Source of the DNA: Mycobacterium sp.
GTDB lineage: Bacteria > Actinomycetota > Actinomycetes > Mycobacteriales > Mycobacteriaceae
Direction: 5' to 3'
Length of the DNA: 36,431 nucleotides
Assembly (NCBI RefSeq): GCF_019243155.1
Contig: NZ_JAFAUS010000344.1
Span: 1-36,431 of the forward strand
In this document: one piece after another, positions 9,756 through 18,230 of the stretch
Layout of the letters: every line of letters begins with the position of its first letter
How positions within the stretch are numbered: position 1 is the stretch's first letter
The notes under the pieces: generated by a model
What the model was told of the DNA's origin: nothing
The model's database searches: none
The model's input: the letters and a program-made list of their open reading frames with translations, nothing else
Made by a program: the position numbers and the translations under genes

Positions 9756-11059
9756 CCGATCTCCTCCGAGCGGGTCTCGGGCGCCACCCACGCCGAAACC
9801 GTTGTGATGGCCGCCAGCACAGCGAAATATCCGACGATCAGCCAGGGGCTGCCGCCGCCGGCGGCCAGCAGCGCAGCGGCGATCAACGGCGAGAAGCCCC
9901 CCGCAAGCACCGCGCCAATCGCGTACCCCAGCGACGAGCCACTGTAGCGCACCCGGGTGTCGAAAAGTTCGGCAAACCAGGCGGCCTGCGGTCCGTACAT
10001 CGCGTCGTGAACGATGTTGATGCCGAAGACAATTGCCACCACCACGGCGATCGTCGAATGACTTCCGGCCGCCAGGAAGAACAACGTTAGAGCCACGACG
10101 CCGGCCAGGGCTCCGAAAAGATACGGTGGCCGCCGGCCGATTCGGTCCGACAACCACGCCCACCCCGGGGTGCTGACGAATCCGACAGCCGACGAGATCG
10201 ACACCGCGATCAACCCGGTCCCGCTGCCCTTGCCGAACGAATCCTGCAGATAGGTAAGCGAATACGTGGTCAGGAGCACGAACAACCCGATCTGCGAGAA
10301 GCGCAGGCCGGTGGTGATGAGCACGCTGCGCGGCTGGCGGCGCAGCACCTCGACCACGGGCAGCCGCACGAGCTCGTCGTCGTCCTTGAGACGGTCGAAC
10401 ACCTCCGCATCGGTGAGTTTGAGCCGCAGAAACAGCCCTAACCCGACCAAAACGGCACTGAGCAGGAAGGGGATCCGCCAGCCGTAGGCCAAAAAGTCGC
10501 TCGGGCCGGTGATGCTGCGGGTCGCGTAGAAGATGGACGTGGCCAGCAGCATGCCGGCGGGGGAACCGAGTTGGGTGAAGCTGCCGAACAGCCCGCGCTG
10601 ACCGGGCGGTGCGTGTTCCACCGACAACACCGCGGCGCCGCCCCATTCGGCACCCACGGCAAGTCCCTGCACCACCCGCAGCGTCGCGAGCAGGCTCGGT
10701 GCGAGCAGCCCCGCCTGGGCATAGGTCGGCAGCGCGCCGATGAGAGTGGTCACCAGACCCATCACCACCAGCGCGCCCACCAGCATGGCTTTGCGGCCCA
10801 CTCGGTCGCCGAAGTGGCCCGCCACGAGCGCGCCGATCGGCCGGGCCCCGAATCCCGCGGCGTAGGTGGCGAATGAGGCCAGCGTCCCAGCCGTCGGCGA
10901 GATGTGCGGGAAGAACAGGGGCTTGAACACGAGCGCGGACGCGGTCGCGTACATGTAGAAGTCGTACCACTCGATGGTGGTCCCGACCATGCTGCCCAGG
11001 GCGACGGTGCGCAGACTTGGTCTCTTGTCAGCCGTTGAGGCCGGGTCGGTGGCGATCAC
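9752..11059 (-). CDS. MFS transporter, metabolite:H+ symporter (MHS) type
   Basis: A 435-residue major facilitator with about 12 predicted membrane segments. It begins [20 protein letters not shown], the hallmark of the MHS (ShiA/ProP/KgtP) subfamily. A loop 2-3 motif [13 protein letters not shown] and its second-half copy [12 protein letters not shown] are present, as is the [15 protein letters not shown] motif. It should import an organic anion or zwitterion with protons. The start GTG at 11059 (residues IATDPAST follow) is supported by a TACTGT -10 element eight bases upstream, implying a leaderless mRNA. A long upstream extension of the frame is Arg-rich non-family sequence and was discarded. 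It is cotranscribed with the LLM monooxygenase. Confidence 0.9.
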   Translation of the reverse strand: MIATDPASTADKRPSLRTVALGSMVGTTIEWYDFYMYATASALVFKPLFFPHISPTAGTLASFATYAAGFGARPIGALVAGHFGDRVGRKAMLVGALVVMGLVTTLIGALPTYAQAGLLAPSLLATLRVVQGLAVGAEWGGAAVLSVEHAPPGQRGLFGSFTQLGSPAGMLLATSIFYATRSITGPSDFLAYGWRIPFLLSAVLVGLGLFLRLKLTDAEVFDRLKDDDELVRLPVVEVLRRQPRSVLITTGLRFSQIGLFVLLTTYSLTYLQDSFGKGSGTGLIAVSISSAVGFVSTPGWAWLSDRIGRRPPYLFGALAGVVALTLFFLAAGSHSTIAVVVAIVFGINIVHDAMYGPQAAWFAELFDTRVRYSGSSLGYAIGAVLAGGFSPLIAAALLAAGGGSPWLIVGYFAVLAAITTVSAWVAPETRSEEIG

Positions 11060-11067
11060 GTGGTGGC

Positions 11068-11073
11068 ACAGTA
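11068..11073 (-). promoter_or_regulatory. -10 element (TACTGT) for leaderless MFS transcript
   Basis: On the minus strand TACTGT fits TANNNT and ends eight bases before the GTG at 11059. This is the distance expected if transcription starts at or beside the start codon. There is no Shine-Dalgarno sequence, which agrees with leaderless initiation, common in mycobacteria. Confidence 0.4.
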
Positions 11074-11160
11074 GCCAATGTTTCGACGTCAGGCTATGTT
11101 TGCCGTCGCTGTGATGCGAACGGCGCGCGCACCGAGGAGACCGGCGGTGAAAAATCGCCC

Positions 11161-11170
11161 TACGATACGG
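11161..11170 (+). promoter_or_regulatory. TACGATACGG element before aofH
   Basis: The first six bases fit a TANNNT -10 box and would give a leader of about 20 bases before the GTG at 11194. The full decamer also occurs on the minus strand in front of tetR (6046-6055), so it may be a shared operator. Confidence 0.4.
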
Positions 11171-11193
11171 CGAGAACGGGTTTACTAGACCGC

Positions 11194-12543
11194 GTGACAA
11201 ACCCGCCGAAGACCGTCGACGTTGTCGTGGTCGGGGCAGGCTTTGCTGGGCTTGCCGCCGCCCGTGAGCTGGCAAGACAGGGCCACGACGTGCTGTTGTT
11301 CGAGGGTCGCGACCGCGTCGGCGGCCGGTCGTTCACCGGCAGCGTCGCGGGCTTACCGGCAGATCTGGGCGGCACTTTCGTCGGTCCGACGCAGGACGCC
11401 GTCCTGGCGCTGGCGGCCGAACTCGACATCCCGACCATCCCGACGCACCACGACGGCAAGAACCTGATCCACTGGCGCGGTTGGACTCATTCCTATCGCG
11501 GCACCATTCCCAAGCTCTCCCCCACCGGACTGATCGACATCGGCCGGTTGCGTTGGCAGTTCAACAGGATTGCCCGCGGCGTCCCGGTGGGGGCACCGTG
11601 GGACGCACGCCGTGCGCGCGAGCTCGATCGCATCTCGCTCGGCGCCTGGCTGAGCTCGGTGCGCGCCACCGCATCGTCACGCGACCTGCTCGCGATCGTG
11701 GCCCGGGTGACCTGGGGATGTGAGCCCGACGACGTGTCGATGCTGCACGCGGCCCGCTACACGCACGCGGCCGGCGGGCTGGACCGGCTGCTCGACGTCG
11801 AAAACGGCGCCCAACAGGACCGTTTTCCGGGCGGCACCCAGCAAATCGCCGAGGCCGCGGCCGCCGAGCTCGGTGATCGGGTCGTGCTCAACGCGCCGGT
11901 CCGCCGCATCGACCGGCACGGTGCGGGGGTCACGGTCACCACCGACGTGGGCGAGACCGAAGCCGGGTTCGTCATCGTCGCCATCCCGCCGGAGCATCGG
12001 GCATCGATCGAGTTCGTTCCGCCGCTGCCGGCCGAGTACGAGCAGCTTGCCCGGCATTGGCCGCAGGGCCGGCTCAGCAAGGCCTACGCGGCCTATTCGA
12101 CCCCGTTCTGGCGGACCAACGGCTTTTCCGGACAGGCACTTTCCGACAAGGGACCCGTCTTCATCACCTTCGACGTCAGCCCGCACCCCGACGGACCGGG
12201 CATCTTGATGGGCTTCGTCGACGCGCGCGCGTTCGACTCACTGACCGCCGAACAACGTCAGCGCGACACATTGCGTTGCTTCGCAACTCTTTTCGGCGAT
12301 GACGCGCTCAAGCCCCTTGACTATGTCGATCAGCGTTGGGGCGCAGAGGAATTCGCCCCTGGCGGCCCCACCGCAGCGGTACCGCCAGGATCGTGGACCC
12401 GATTCGGACCATGGTTGCGGGAGCCGGTCGGACCGATTCATTGGGCCGGCACCGAGACCGCGGACGAGTGGACCGGGTTTCTCGACGGCGCGGTGAGATC
12501 CGGTCAGCGGGCGGCCGCCGAGATCATCGCCGCTATGAACTGA
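11194..12543 (+). CDS. aofH: Flavin-containing monoamine oxidase AofH (Rv3170-like)
   Basis: A 449-residue FAD-dependent amine oxidase. The dinucleotide-binding motif [21 protein letters not shown] spans residues 10-30 (GAGFAG at 14-19), Glu38 binds the ribose, and RDRVGGRS at 39-46 completes the Rossmann signature. The C-terminal FAD motif is [17 protein letters not shown] followed by [13 protein letters not shown] recall M. tuberculosis AofH (448 residues) as nearly colinear, including MTNPP at the N-terminus. This sets the start at GTG 11194. It has no signal peptide and should be cytosolic, deaminating amines to aldehydes with release of ammonia and peroxide. The natural substrate is unknown. 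The 3' end overlaps the convergent hydrolase by 11 bases. Confidence 0.93.
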   Translation: MTNPPKTVDVVVVGAGFAGLAAARELARQGHDVLLFEGRDRVGGRSFTGSVAGLPADLGGTFVGPTQDAVLALAAELDIPTIPTHHDGKNLIHWRGWTHSYRGTIPKLSPTGLIDIGRLRWQFNRIARGVPVGAPWDARRARELDRISLGAWLSSVRATASSRDLLAIVARVTWGCEPDDVSMLHAARYTHAAGGLDRLLDVENGAQQDRFPGGTQQIAEAAAAELGDRVVLNAPVRRIDRHGAGVTVTTDVGETEAGFVIVAIPPEHRASIEFVPPLPAEYEQLARHWPQGRLSKAYAAYSTPFWRTNGFSGQALSDKGPVFITFDVSPHPDGPGILMGFVDARAFDSLTAEQRQRDTLRCFATLFGDDALKPLDYVDQRWGAEEFAPGGPTAAVPPGSWTRFGPWLREPVGPIHWAGTETADEWTGFLDGAVRSGQRAAAEIIAAMN

Positions 12544-13486
12544 TCCGGCGCGTGTGCGCGTCCGTCACCGATTCGGCGAGCGCGCGCAGGTGTCGGTTGA
12601 CCTCGCGCGGCCGTTCGAGCATCGAGCAGTGGCCGCCGGGCAGTTCCACCAGGTCGACGACGTTGGGTGCGCTGCGCGCGATGCGGCGGGACTGGCTGAT
12701 CGGTGTCAACCGATCGCGTTCGCTGCCGATGACCAAGGTCGGGACTGTCAAGCCGTCCAGGTTCAGGTGTTCAGATCCCAGGGACGCAACCAGCGCCCGC
12801 GCGCAACCGGCCCGCCCCGCGAGCGGGGTGCGCTCGAAGAGCTCGTAGATGAGCTTGGCGACGCGCGGGTCGGCATCCCTTCCGGTCGCCAGCGTCGCGA
12901 CCAGGTAGCGACTCGGGATGCGAGCGCCGGGCGGGATCGCGAATCCGCCGAAAGCGTTGACCAGGGCTCGCGCGGCCAGGATTCGGGCCGGCGACAAACC
13001 GCCCGGCACCCCTAGCAGCTGGACCTTGTTCAACAGGTCGCCGGTGGTGGTGTTGATCAGCGCGACGGCGGCGGCGCGCCGCCGGACCTTGTGCTGATAG
13101 CGCGCCGACCACGCGGAGATGGTGATGCCACCCATCGAGTGCCCCGCGATCACGGCGCGCTCGTGCGGCGCCAGTGTCGCATCGAGCACCGAATCCAGAT
13201 CGGCGGCAAGGTGTTTGAGGCTGTAGTCCTTGAGCCGGGGCACACCGCTTTTCCCGTGGCCGCGGTGGTCGAACGCGATTACCCGGTAGTCGTCGGCGAG
13301 GTCGGCGATCTGGTATGCCCACGCGCGGATCGCACAGGTGATGCCGTGCGTCAACACAATCGGGAAGCCGTCGGGCGGACCGAAGACCTCGGCATGCAAC
13401 CGGGTGCCGTCGGCCGAGCGGACCGTCACGGTTTGGCTGGGCGGCAGCGTGTGCGGGAATACGTCAACCGATCGTCGAGCACTCAT
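12533..13486 (-). CDS. hpx: Alpha/beta hydrolase, haloperoxidase-like (Hpx, Rv3171c-like)
   Basis: A 317-residue α/β-hydrolase. An oxyanion segment LTHGIT at about 45-50 is followed by the nucleophile elbow AGHSMGG with Ser at 117. The acidic residue is probably in [10 protein letters not shown] and the catalytic His in [13 protein letters not shown]. The family was named non-heme haloperoxidase, but most members are esterases or lactonases. The start ATG at 13486 follows a strong purine-rich AGGGGGAG. An upstream continuation of the frame to 13708 lacks homology-like sequence and overlaps the divergent gene. The genomic position next to aofH matches hpx of M. tuberculosis. It is divergent from the second amine oxidase across a 149-base gap. 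Confidence 0.88.
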   Translation of the reverse strand: MSARRSVDVFPHTLPPSQTVTVRSADGTRLHAEVFGPPDGFPIVLTHGITCAIRAWAYQIADLADDYRVIAFDHRGHGKSGVPRLKDYSLKHLAADLDSVLDATLAPHERAVIAGHSMGGITISAWSARYQHKVRRRAAAVALINTTTGDLLNKVQLLGVPGGLSPARILAARALVNAFGGFAIPPGARIPSRYLVATLATGRDADPRVAKLIYELFERTPLAGRAGCARALVASLGSEHLNLDGLTVPTLVIGSERDRLTPISQSRRIARSAPNVVDLVELPGGHCSMLERPREVNRHLRALAESVTDAHTRRISS

Positions 13487-13635
13487 CGCCGCTCCCCCTT
13501 CGGACGCGGCACCGTTGCCGCAGTAAGGATGCCGCAATTTTATCCCGAAGTCCGATTTCGGTCCGGTAAATCGACCGCAAAGAGACGGCCCGCAAAAAAG
13601 ACCCCGCAAAAAGATGATGTGAGACGCTGACTCCC

Positions 13636-14985
13636 GTGTCCCCGATGACCCGTCGGGATTTCTTCGCGGCAACGACGAGCCTGGTCGGTGGCGGACTTGC
13701 GGGCGCATGCGCGTCGAACGACCCTCGAAGGCCGGATACCCTTCCTGTCCTCATCGTCGGGGCGGGGATGGCGGGCCTGTCGGCCGCGCGCAGCCTGGTC
13801 GACGCGGGATTTCGGGTGCGGCTGCTCGAGGCCCGCGATCGCATCGGCGGCAGGGTCTACACCGACCGCGGCTGGGGCACGCCACTGGAGATGGGCGCCT
13901 CGTGGATCCACGGCATGACGGACAACCCGCTGGTGGAACTGGCGCATCAGGCGGGAGCTGAGCTGGCGACCACCGACTACTACGGGTGGGCCAAACTCGT
14001 GGTCGATCCGCGGTTGGGACCGCTGGACTACGACCCGGCGAGGTGGCGCAGGTTCGTCGAACAGGCTCGTTCCCGGGCCGACGGCGGCAGCCTCGCCGCG
14101 GCCGTGAAGGCCGCCGGCGCAGGGCTTTCCGAAGCCGAAAACGCCGAGCTGGCTTTCTACCTCACCACCGAGATCGAAAACGAATACGGCGCCGACACCG
14201 ACCAGCTCTCCGCCGCCACCTTCGACAAGGGCGACTACTGCGGCGGCGATCAGGACGTCATCACGAACGGCTACGACGCACTCCCGAGGCTGCTTGCCCA
14301 GGGGCTCGAAATCGTGCTGAACACAGTGGTATCCGGTGTTGAGCTGAAATCCGACACCGTCGTCGTGCGCAGCAAGGACCGGTCCTTCGAAGGATCGGCC
14401 GCGATCATCACCGTCCCCCTCGGGGTGCTGAAATCCGGTGCGATCACGTTCGATCCGCCGCTGCCGAAGGGGCATGCCCGGGCCGTGAACGCGCTCGGCG
14501 TCGGCGTGCTCTCCAAGAGCTTCTTTCGGTTCGAGCGGCGCACCTGGAACGTGGACAACGCCTTCTACCAATACCTTTCGGCCGCACCCGAGCTGTGGTC
14601 GCAATGGTTCACGTCGCCGAGCGCGGCCGGGCCAATCGTGTTGGCTTTCAACGCCGGCGAGCACGGCCGCTTCGTGGAGTCGGCTCCCCCGTCGGACCTG
14701 ATCGCCGGCGCATTGCCCGTCGCGCGCCGGCTTTTCGGCAGCGATGTCTCGCTGACCGAGGTCAAGACGTCCAATTGGGCGACAGACCCATATGCGCGGG
14801 GCGCCTACTCTTTTCACACGCCGGGCTCCGGCCTGGACGACAGGCGCCGGCTACAACAGCCGATCGGAGACCGGCTCTTCCTCGCGGGCGAGGCCGTCGG
14901 AGTCGACAATCCGGCGACCGTGACCGGCGCCGTATCCAGCGGCCGATATGCCGCCGGCCAGTTGATGCAGCGACTGCGTGGCTGA
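13636..14985 (+). CDS. Tat-exported flavin amine oxidase, possible lipoprotein
   Basis: A 449-residue FAD amine oxidase of the polyamine/LSD-like group. The N-terminus has a twin-arginine signal TRRDFFAATTSLVGGG with the Arg pair at residues 6-7, then LAGAC with Cys25, which satisfies the permissive lipobox pattern. Export as a folded, FAD-loaded lipoprotein is therefore plausible. The FAD motif follows immediately (LIVGAGMAGLSAARS, GAGMAG at 42-47), with EARDRIGGRVY, then SWIHG, and the C-terminal LFLAGEAVG segment. GTG 13636 is taken as the start; ATG 13645 would still keep the Arg pair. Neither has a clear ribosome-binding site. The substrate is probably an extracytoplasmic amine. It ends one base from the convergent STAS gene. 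Confidence 0.9.
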   Translation: MSPMTRRDFFAATTSLVGGGLAGACASNDPRRPDTLPVLIVGAGMAGLSAARSLVDAGFRVRLLEARDRIGGRVYTDRGWGTPLEMGASWIHGMTDNPLVELAHQAGAELATTDYYGWAKLVVDPRLGPLDYDPARWRRFVEQARSRADGGSLAAAVKAAGAGLSEAENAELAFYLTTEIENEYGADTDQLSAATFDKGDYCGGDQDVITNGYDALPRLLAQGLEIVLNTVVSGVELKSDTVVVRSKDRSFEGSAAIITVPLGVLKSGAITFDPPLPKGHARAVNALGVGVLSKSFFRFERRTWNVDNAFYQYLSAAPELWSQWFTSPSAAGPIVLAFNAGEHGRFVESAPPSDLIAGALPVARRLFGSDVSLTEVKTSNWATDPYARGAYSFHTPGSGLDDRRRLQQPIGDRLFLAGEAVGVDNPATVTGAVSSGRYAAGQLMQRLRG

Positions 14986-14986
14986 C

Positions 14987-15487
14987 TCAAGAAGCGACGT
15001 CGTCGATTCGCGCTGCCGTTATGCGCTGCGGTTCTTGTTGTCTGGCCGGACCGTAGACGAACCGACGGTGCGCCCGGATGACTGTCTCGATGTATCCGAG
15101 GGCATCGTTGACCGAGTCGACGATCGGCAGACCATGATCCGGTACCACCTGCGTGATCCGGCGCAGCGCCGAGCCGTCGACCACGCCGCAGTAGATCTGG
15201 GATTGCCGATGCTCGACGTTGCAGACCAGCAGCGCTTGCAGCCCCGCGCCGCCAAGGAAGTCCAGGCCGCCGAGGTCGAGGATCACGGGAGCCTTCAGCC
15301 GCGAAAAGTGCCGAATGCCTTCTGCCACCAGGCCGGCGTTGGCCGCGTCGATCTCGCCGCTGATCCGTAGAACGGTGGCCAAGCTCCGAGTGTGGACATG
15401 CAATTGCGCTCCGGCGCAATCGATTTGGTAGCGGCTGCGCGGTTGCCCGAGCAGCCGGGGCGTATGTCGGTCGGGTGAAGCGGTCAT
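14987..15487 (-). CDS. STAS-domain protein, anti-anti-sigma-like (paralog of 29757 gene)
   Basis: A 166-residue protein with one STAS domain (about residues 35-145). The β-strand ATVLRISGEIDAANA and the helix-capping stretch VILDLGGLDFLGGAGLQALL are typical. At the position where classical anti-anti-sigma factors carry the phosphorylated serine (DSSGL), this protein has GGAGL at 79-83, so kinase switching of the usual kind is unlikely. The C-terminal RFVYGPARQQ tail is extra. It is clearly paralogous to the gene at 29757: both share CAGAQL, GEIDA, AGLQ, a basic ALxRxT segment and DHGLP plus DSVxDAL. A 22-base upstream element (15561-15582) is shared with that gene. It probably acts in partner switching with anti-sigma kinases. 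Confidence 0.88.
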   Translation of the reverse strand: MTASPDRHTPRLLGQPRSRYQIDCAGAQLHVHTRSLATVLRISGEIDAANAGLVAEGIRHFSRLKAPVILDLGGLDFLGGAGLQALLVCNVEHRQSQIYCGVVDGSALRRITQVVPDHGLPIVDSVNDALGYIETVIRAHRRFVYGPARQQEPQRITAARIDDVAS

Positions 15488-15560
15488 GTTGATTTGCGCC
15501 CTTCGAAGATGGAAGAGACCAGGGCGAACGACGTCGGTGTCCCAGTAGCGCCCGTGATAC

Positions 15561-15582
15561 CGGCAGCTGTGGATTCAACCTG
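15561..15582 (-). promoter_or_regulatory. 22-bp element shared upstream of both STAS paralogs (copy 1)
   Basis: Read on the minus strand this begins CAGGTTGAAT and ends CACAGCTGCCG. It matches 29675-29696 at 21 of 22 positions and lies 73 bases before the STAS start at 15487 (60 bases for the other copy). It contains the palindrome CAGCTG. No known mycobacterial operator is recognised. Confidence 0.65.
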
Positions 15583-15706
15583 CCTACAGACTACCGCCTG
15601 TATCGGTCCGGGGTGTTGCGAAGCGGAGACGGCCAGACGGCACAAACCACTTGAAATAGGGTCTCAATCAGGCGTTTTCAATGAAATCGTCGTGAACGTA
15701 ACGGTC

Positions 15707-16783
15707 TCATGACGACGAGGTTGTATGCCTCAGCGTGGTGTGCGGGCTTTGGCCGTAAGTCTGCCGGTAGAGCACGGCGAATCGGCCGGTGTGCGCGAAG
15801 CCCCAGCGCTGTGCGATCTCGGTGACGGTCGTGCTGGACGTCGATCCACCGATCAGGTCCTGATGTGCGCCGCTGAGCCGGACAGAACGCATGTATTCCG
15901 TCGGTGTGGTGCCGAGTCGGCGCCGAAACAGATACTGCACCGCCCGCGGCGTCAAATGCACTGCGGCCGCAACGTCGTTGATGCCGACTTCCCTTGCGGC
16001 GTGTCGGTTGATGAAAGACACGGCGTCCTTGAGCGATTCCGGCATGTCGGGTTCGTCGGCCAGTTGCTGCTCGGTCGCCGTGGACGGAAAGCACTCCAGC
16101 AGCGCGCCGGCCAACAACGGCGCCAACCCCGCGATGATCAACGGTTGCTGGGCCGTATCCGCGGACGTCAACGTCAAAGTCACGTAGTCGAGCGCTCGCT
16201 GCCATGCCCGCACGGCGGAGCGCGAACGCGGGTGCCAATCCAGGAAGTGTGTCTGTGCAAGCAGCGGCGGACGCCAATCCGCGGCGACTTTGCGCATTGC
16301 GTCGGCCGCGATGCTCACCACGTCGAACCTGGCACCGCTGCACTGCAGCGCACACGACATGCCATCTGCGACCAGCACCGGGGCGTCCACTCCCACGTAC
16401 TGACCGCTCGCAACAGCGATTGACCCCGCACGCGGTTGGATCACAAGGATCATGTCGGACGCCGGAATCTCGAAGGCCATGCGTCCCTGAATCATCACGT
16501 CGTCGATGGTCAGCAAACCGGCTTCGCAGCGCCGGTGGGAGGCGGCCGAGCGACTCGTCAGGCCGGTGACCCGCCAGCCGGGGCTGTAGGCGCCGGCGAA
16601 GAATTGGCGGACGCCCCGCGAGTCGATGGTCCGAGCCTGGTCGTACCGCGCCGCGGCCGGCCCGCGGCCCGGCCGCACCGAATCATTCCCAGGGGCAATA
16701 CGAGCGGGGCTCAAGCCGGATTGCGTCGTGTCAAGCCATTGACCGACTGCGGCGGGGCTCGCTTTCTCCGTGATGCTCGTCAT
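15707..16783 (-). CDS. AraC-family transcriptional regulator
   Basis: A 358-residue regulator. The N-terminal 60 residues are Ala/Pro/Gly-rich and probably flexible. A β-rich ligand-type domain follows (about 80-180), then a helical linker. The C-terminal AraC DNA-binding domain (about 255-355) has the first helix-turn-helix in VGINDVAAAVHLTPRAVQYLFRRR and the second in TVTEIAQRWGFAHTGRFAVLYRQTYGQSP, each given as seen. The GTTPTEYMRSVRL linker between them is typical. The long N-terminus resembles the AraC-binding-like cupin family but no ligand can be named. It stands alone on the minus strand; its targets may include the neighbouring STAS or glycosyltransferase genes. The start is ATG at 16783. 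Confidence 0.9.
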   Translation of the reverse strand: MTSITEKASPAAVGQWLDTTQSGLSPARIAPGNDSVRPGRGPAAARYDQARTIDSRGVRQFFAGAYSPGWRVTGLTSRSAASHRRCEAGLLTIDDVMIQGRMAFEIPASDMILVIQPRAGSIAVASGQYVGVDAPVLVADGMSCALQCSGARFDVVSIAADAMRKVAADWRPPLLAQTHFLDWHPRSRSAVRAWQRALDYVTLTLTSADTAQQPLIIAGLAPLLAGALLECFPSTATEQQLADEPDMPESLKDAVSFINRHAAREVGINDVAAAVHLTPRAVQYLFRRRLGTTPTEYMRSVRLSGAHQDLIGGSTSSTTVTEIAQRWGFAHTGRFAVLYRQTYGQSPHTTLRHTTSSS

Positions 16784-16833
16784 GGTCGTTGAGTCGACTC
16801 CATTTATGGGTCGTGCGCGACGTAATTATTGCA

Positions 16834-18018
16834 TCAATGAGCGCGCGCCGATTGGAAGTTCGCTGAAGGTGCCGAACGCTCCTCGGCAATTTGTCGGTAG
16901 ATATTCAGAGCGTCGAGGGCAATCCTGTCCCAGGCGAAGCGGGATATCGCACGACCGCGGCCGGCCGCGCCCATGCTTTCGCACAGAAATCGCTGGTTTA
17001 GCACGTTTCTCAGCGCCGCGGCCAGCCCACGGGGGCTTTCCGGCGTCAACAGAAAACCGGTGACGTCGTCCACGACCGCGTCGGTCAGGACGCCGACGGG
17101 CGACGCGATCACGACGACCGCGCTGGCCATCGCCTGCAGCACAGCTGTCGCGCGCGGCGGCTCGCGCGGCGTGCACGCGACCACATCCGCGGATCGCAGC
17201 AGCTTCGGCAGCTCGTCGTCTGCGACGGTGCCCGCGAACCGGACCCGGTCGGCGATCCCTAACTCGGCGGCCTGACGCTGCAACGCGGTGCGCGCCGCGC
17301 CGTAATCACGGTTGCTGACCTCAGTCTCGGCCACCACCAGCTCCGCACCCGGAACCCCGGGCAGGGTGCCGATCACAATGTCGAAACCATTGTGCGGCAG
17401 TGGGTTTGGTGCCAGGCAGACAATGCGATGGAGATCGGTACGAGGGAGCGCCGGGCCCGTCGGGGTGTACCGAACCACATCAACACCGCACGTCAAAACG
17501 GAGACCCGCGTCCGGCCATGGCGTAGCCGGGTCAACGCATCGACGTCTGCTGCACTCTCGCCGGTCACCCACGACGCGCTGCGTACCAGGAGCGGTTCGA
17601 TGCGCATGCGCTCCATTTCGCCGGGCTCCTGCCCGCCCGCATGCGGTTGCGACGTCGCGGCAAGCCCTTGGAAGCTCTGAACGGTCGGCAGGTTCAGCCG
17701 CCGGGCGGCCAATTGAGCCGCCAAGCCCCCCAGCCAACCGTAAGCGTGCACGACATCCGGCGGGTTCGGCGTCCACTCACCCTCGAGTGTCGCCGCCCAG
17801 TCCCCCACAAACGGCAGCACGTCGGCGGCAGACGTCACGTTCCGGGGGCCGACGGGCATCGCGAGCGTGTGGTACCCGTTGGCGCTCGTCTTCGCGGGCT
17901 TGCGACCCGTGCGGCGGACGCAGGCGGTCACCTCGTGCCCGCCCGCCGCAAGAGCGGCGCATAACTCCTGGGGGTCGTCACCGACGAGGTCATCAGCGCT
18001 GACGATCGCGATCCTCAC
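16834..18018 (-). CDS. GT4-type (GT-B) glycosyltransferase
   Basis: A 394-residue retaining glycosyltransferase with the GT-B fold of family GT4. The N-terminal acceptor domain starts MRIAIVSADDLVGDDP and contains DVVHAYGWLGGLAAQLAA. The C-terminal nucleotide-sugar domain has VRFAGTVADDELPKLLRSAD, then the EX7E-like region PPRATAVLQAMASAVVVIAS and GVLTDAVVDDVTGFLL. The first Glu of EX7E is in REPPRATAVLQAMA, and the second is Ala here, so the motif is not canonical. GTG 18018 is chosen because it lies eight bases after AAAGGGGG; an in-frame TTG six bases upstream is too close to it. A perfect SigF-type promoter lies at 18103-18127. The acceptor is unknown; capsular glucan or glycolipid synthesis is possible. 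Confidence 0.9.
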   Translation of the reverse strand: MRIAIVSADDLVGDDPQELCAALAAGGHEVTACVRRTGRKPAKTSANGYHTLAMPVGPRNVTSAADVLPFVGDWAATLEGEWTPNPPDVVHAYGWLGGLAAQLAARRLNLPTVQSFQGLAATSQPHAGGQEPGEMERMRIEPLLVRSASWVTGESAADVDALTRLRHGRTRVSVLTCGVDVVRYTPTGPALPRTDLHRIVCLAPNPLPHNGFDIVIGTLPGVPGAELVVAETEVSNRDYGAARTALQRQAAELGIADRVRFAGTVADDELPKLLRSADVVACTPREPPRATAVLQAMASAVVVIASPVGVLTDAVVDDVTGFLLTPESPRGLAAALRNVLNQRFLCESMGAAGRGRAISRFAWDRIALDALNIYRQIAEERSAPSANFQSARAH

Positions 18019-18102
18019 AAACAAAGCCCCCTTTTGAAGTCGCTGCGCTCCAAATCCTCCCTTGAAGCCCGCTGCGCGCCCTTACCACTTGGCATCGCCG
18101 CG

Positions 18103-18127
18103 TACCCGTCTTAAGTGCCGGTCAAAC
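18103..18127 (-). promoter_or_regulatory. SigF-type promoter for the GT4 gene
   Basis: On the minus strand GTTT-N16-GGGTA matches the mycobacterial SigF consensus exactly. The predicted start of transcription is about 78 bases before the GTG at 18018. Confidence 0.6.
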
Positions 18128-18230
18128 GCCGGTGTTTCGCCCGCCGTACCCGGGTTTCGCATAGCGGATTTCCGGTGCGAGCCCAGAAACGAACGAATGA
18201 CCGCCGAAGCTGCCGAAAGGCCGTCGGCGG

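Noticed and set aside
8373..10970. A single 865-codon minus-strand frame that could suggest a fusion protein
   Set aside because: Only the part from 9755 down is LLM monooxygenase. The rest is the out-of-frame shadow of the MFS transporter, which has its own frame and overlaps as ATGA.
15488..15706. SigF promoter search before the STAS gene at 15487
   Set aside because: GGTTG is present in the shared element but no GGGTA-like -10 follows at 15-17 bases.
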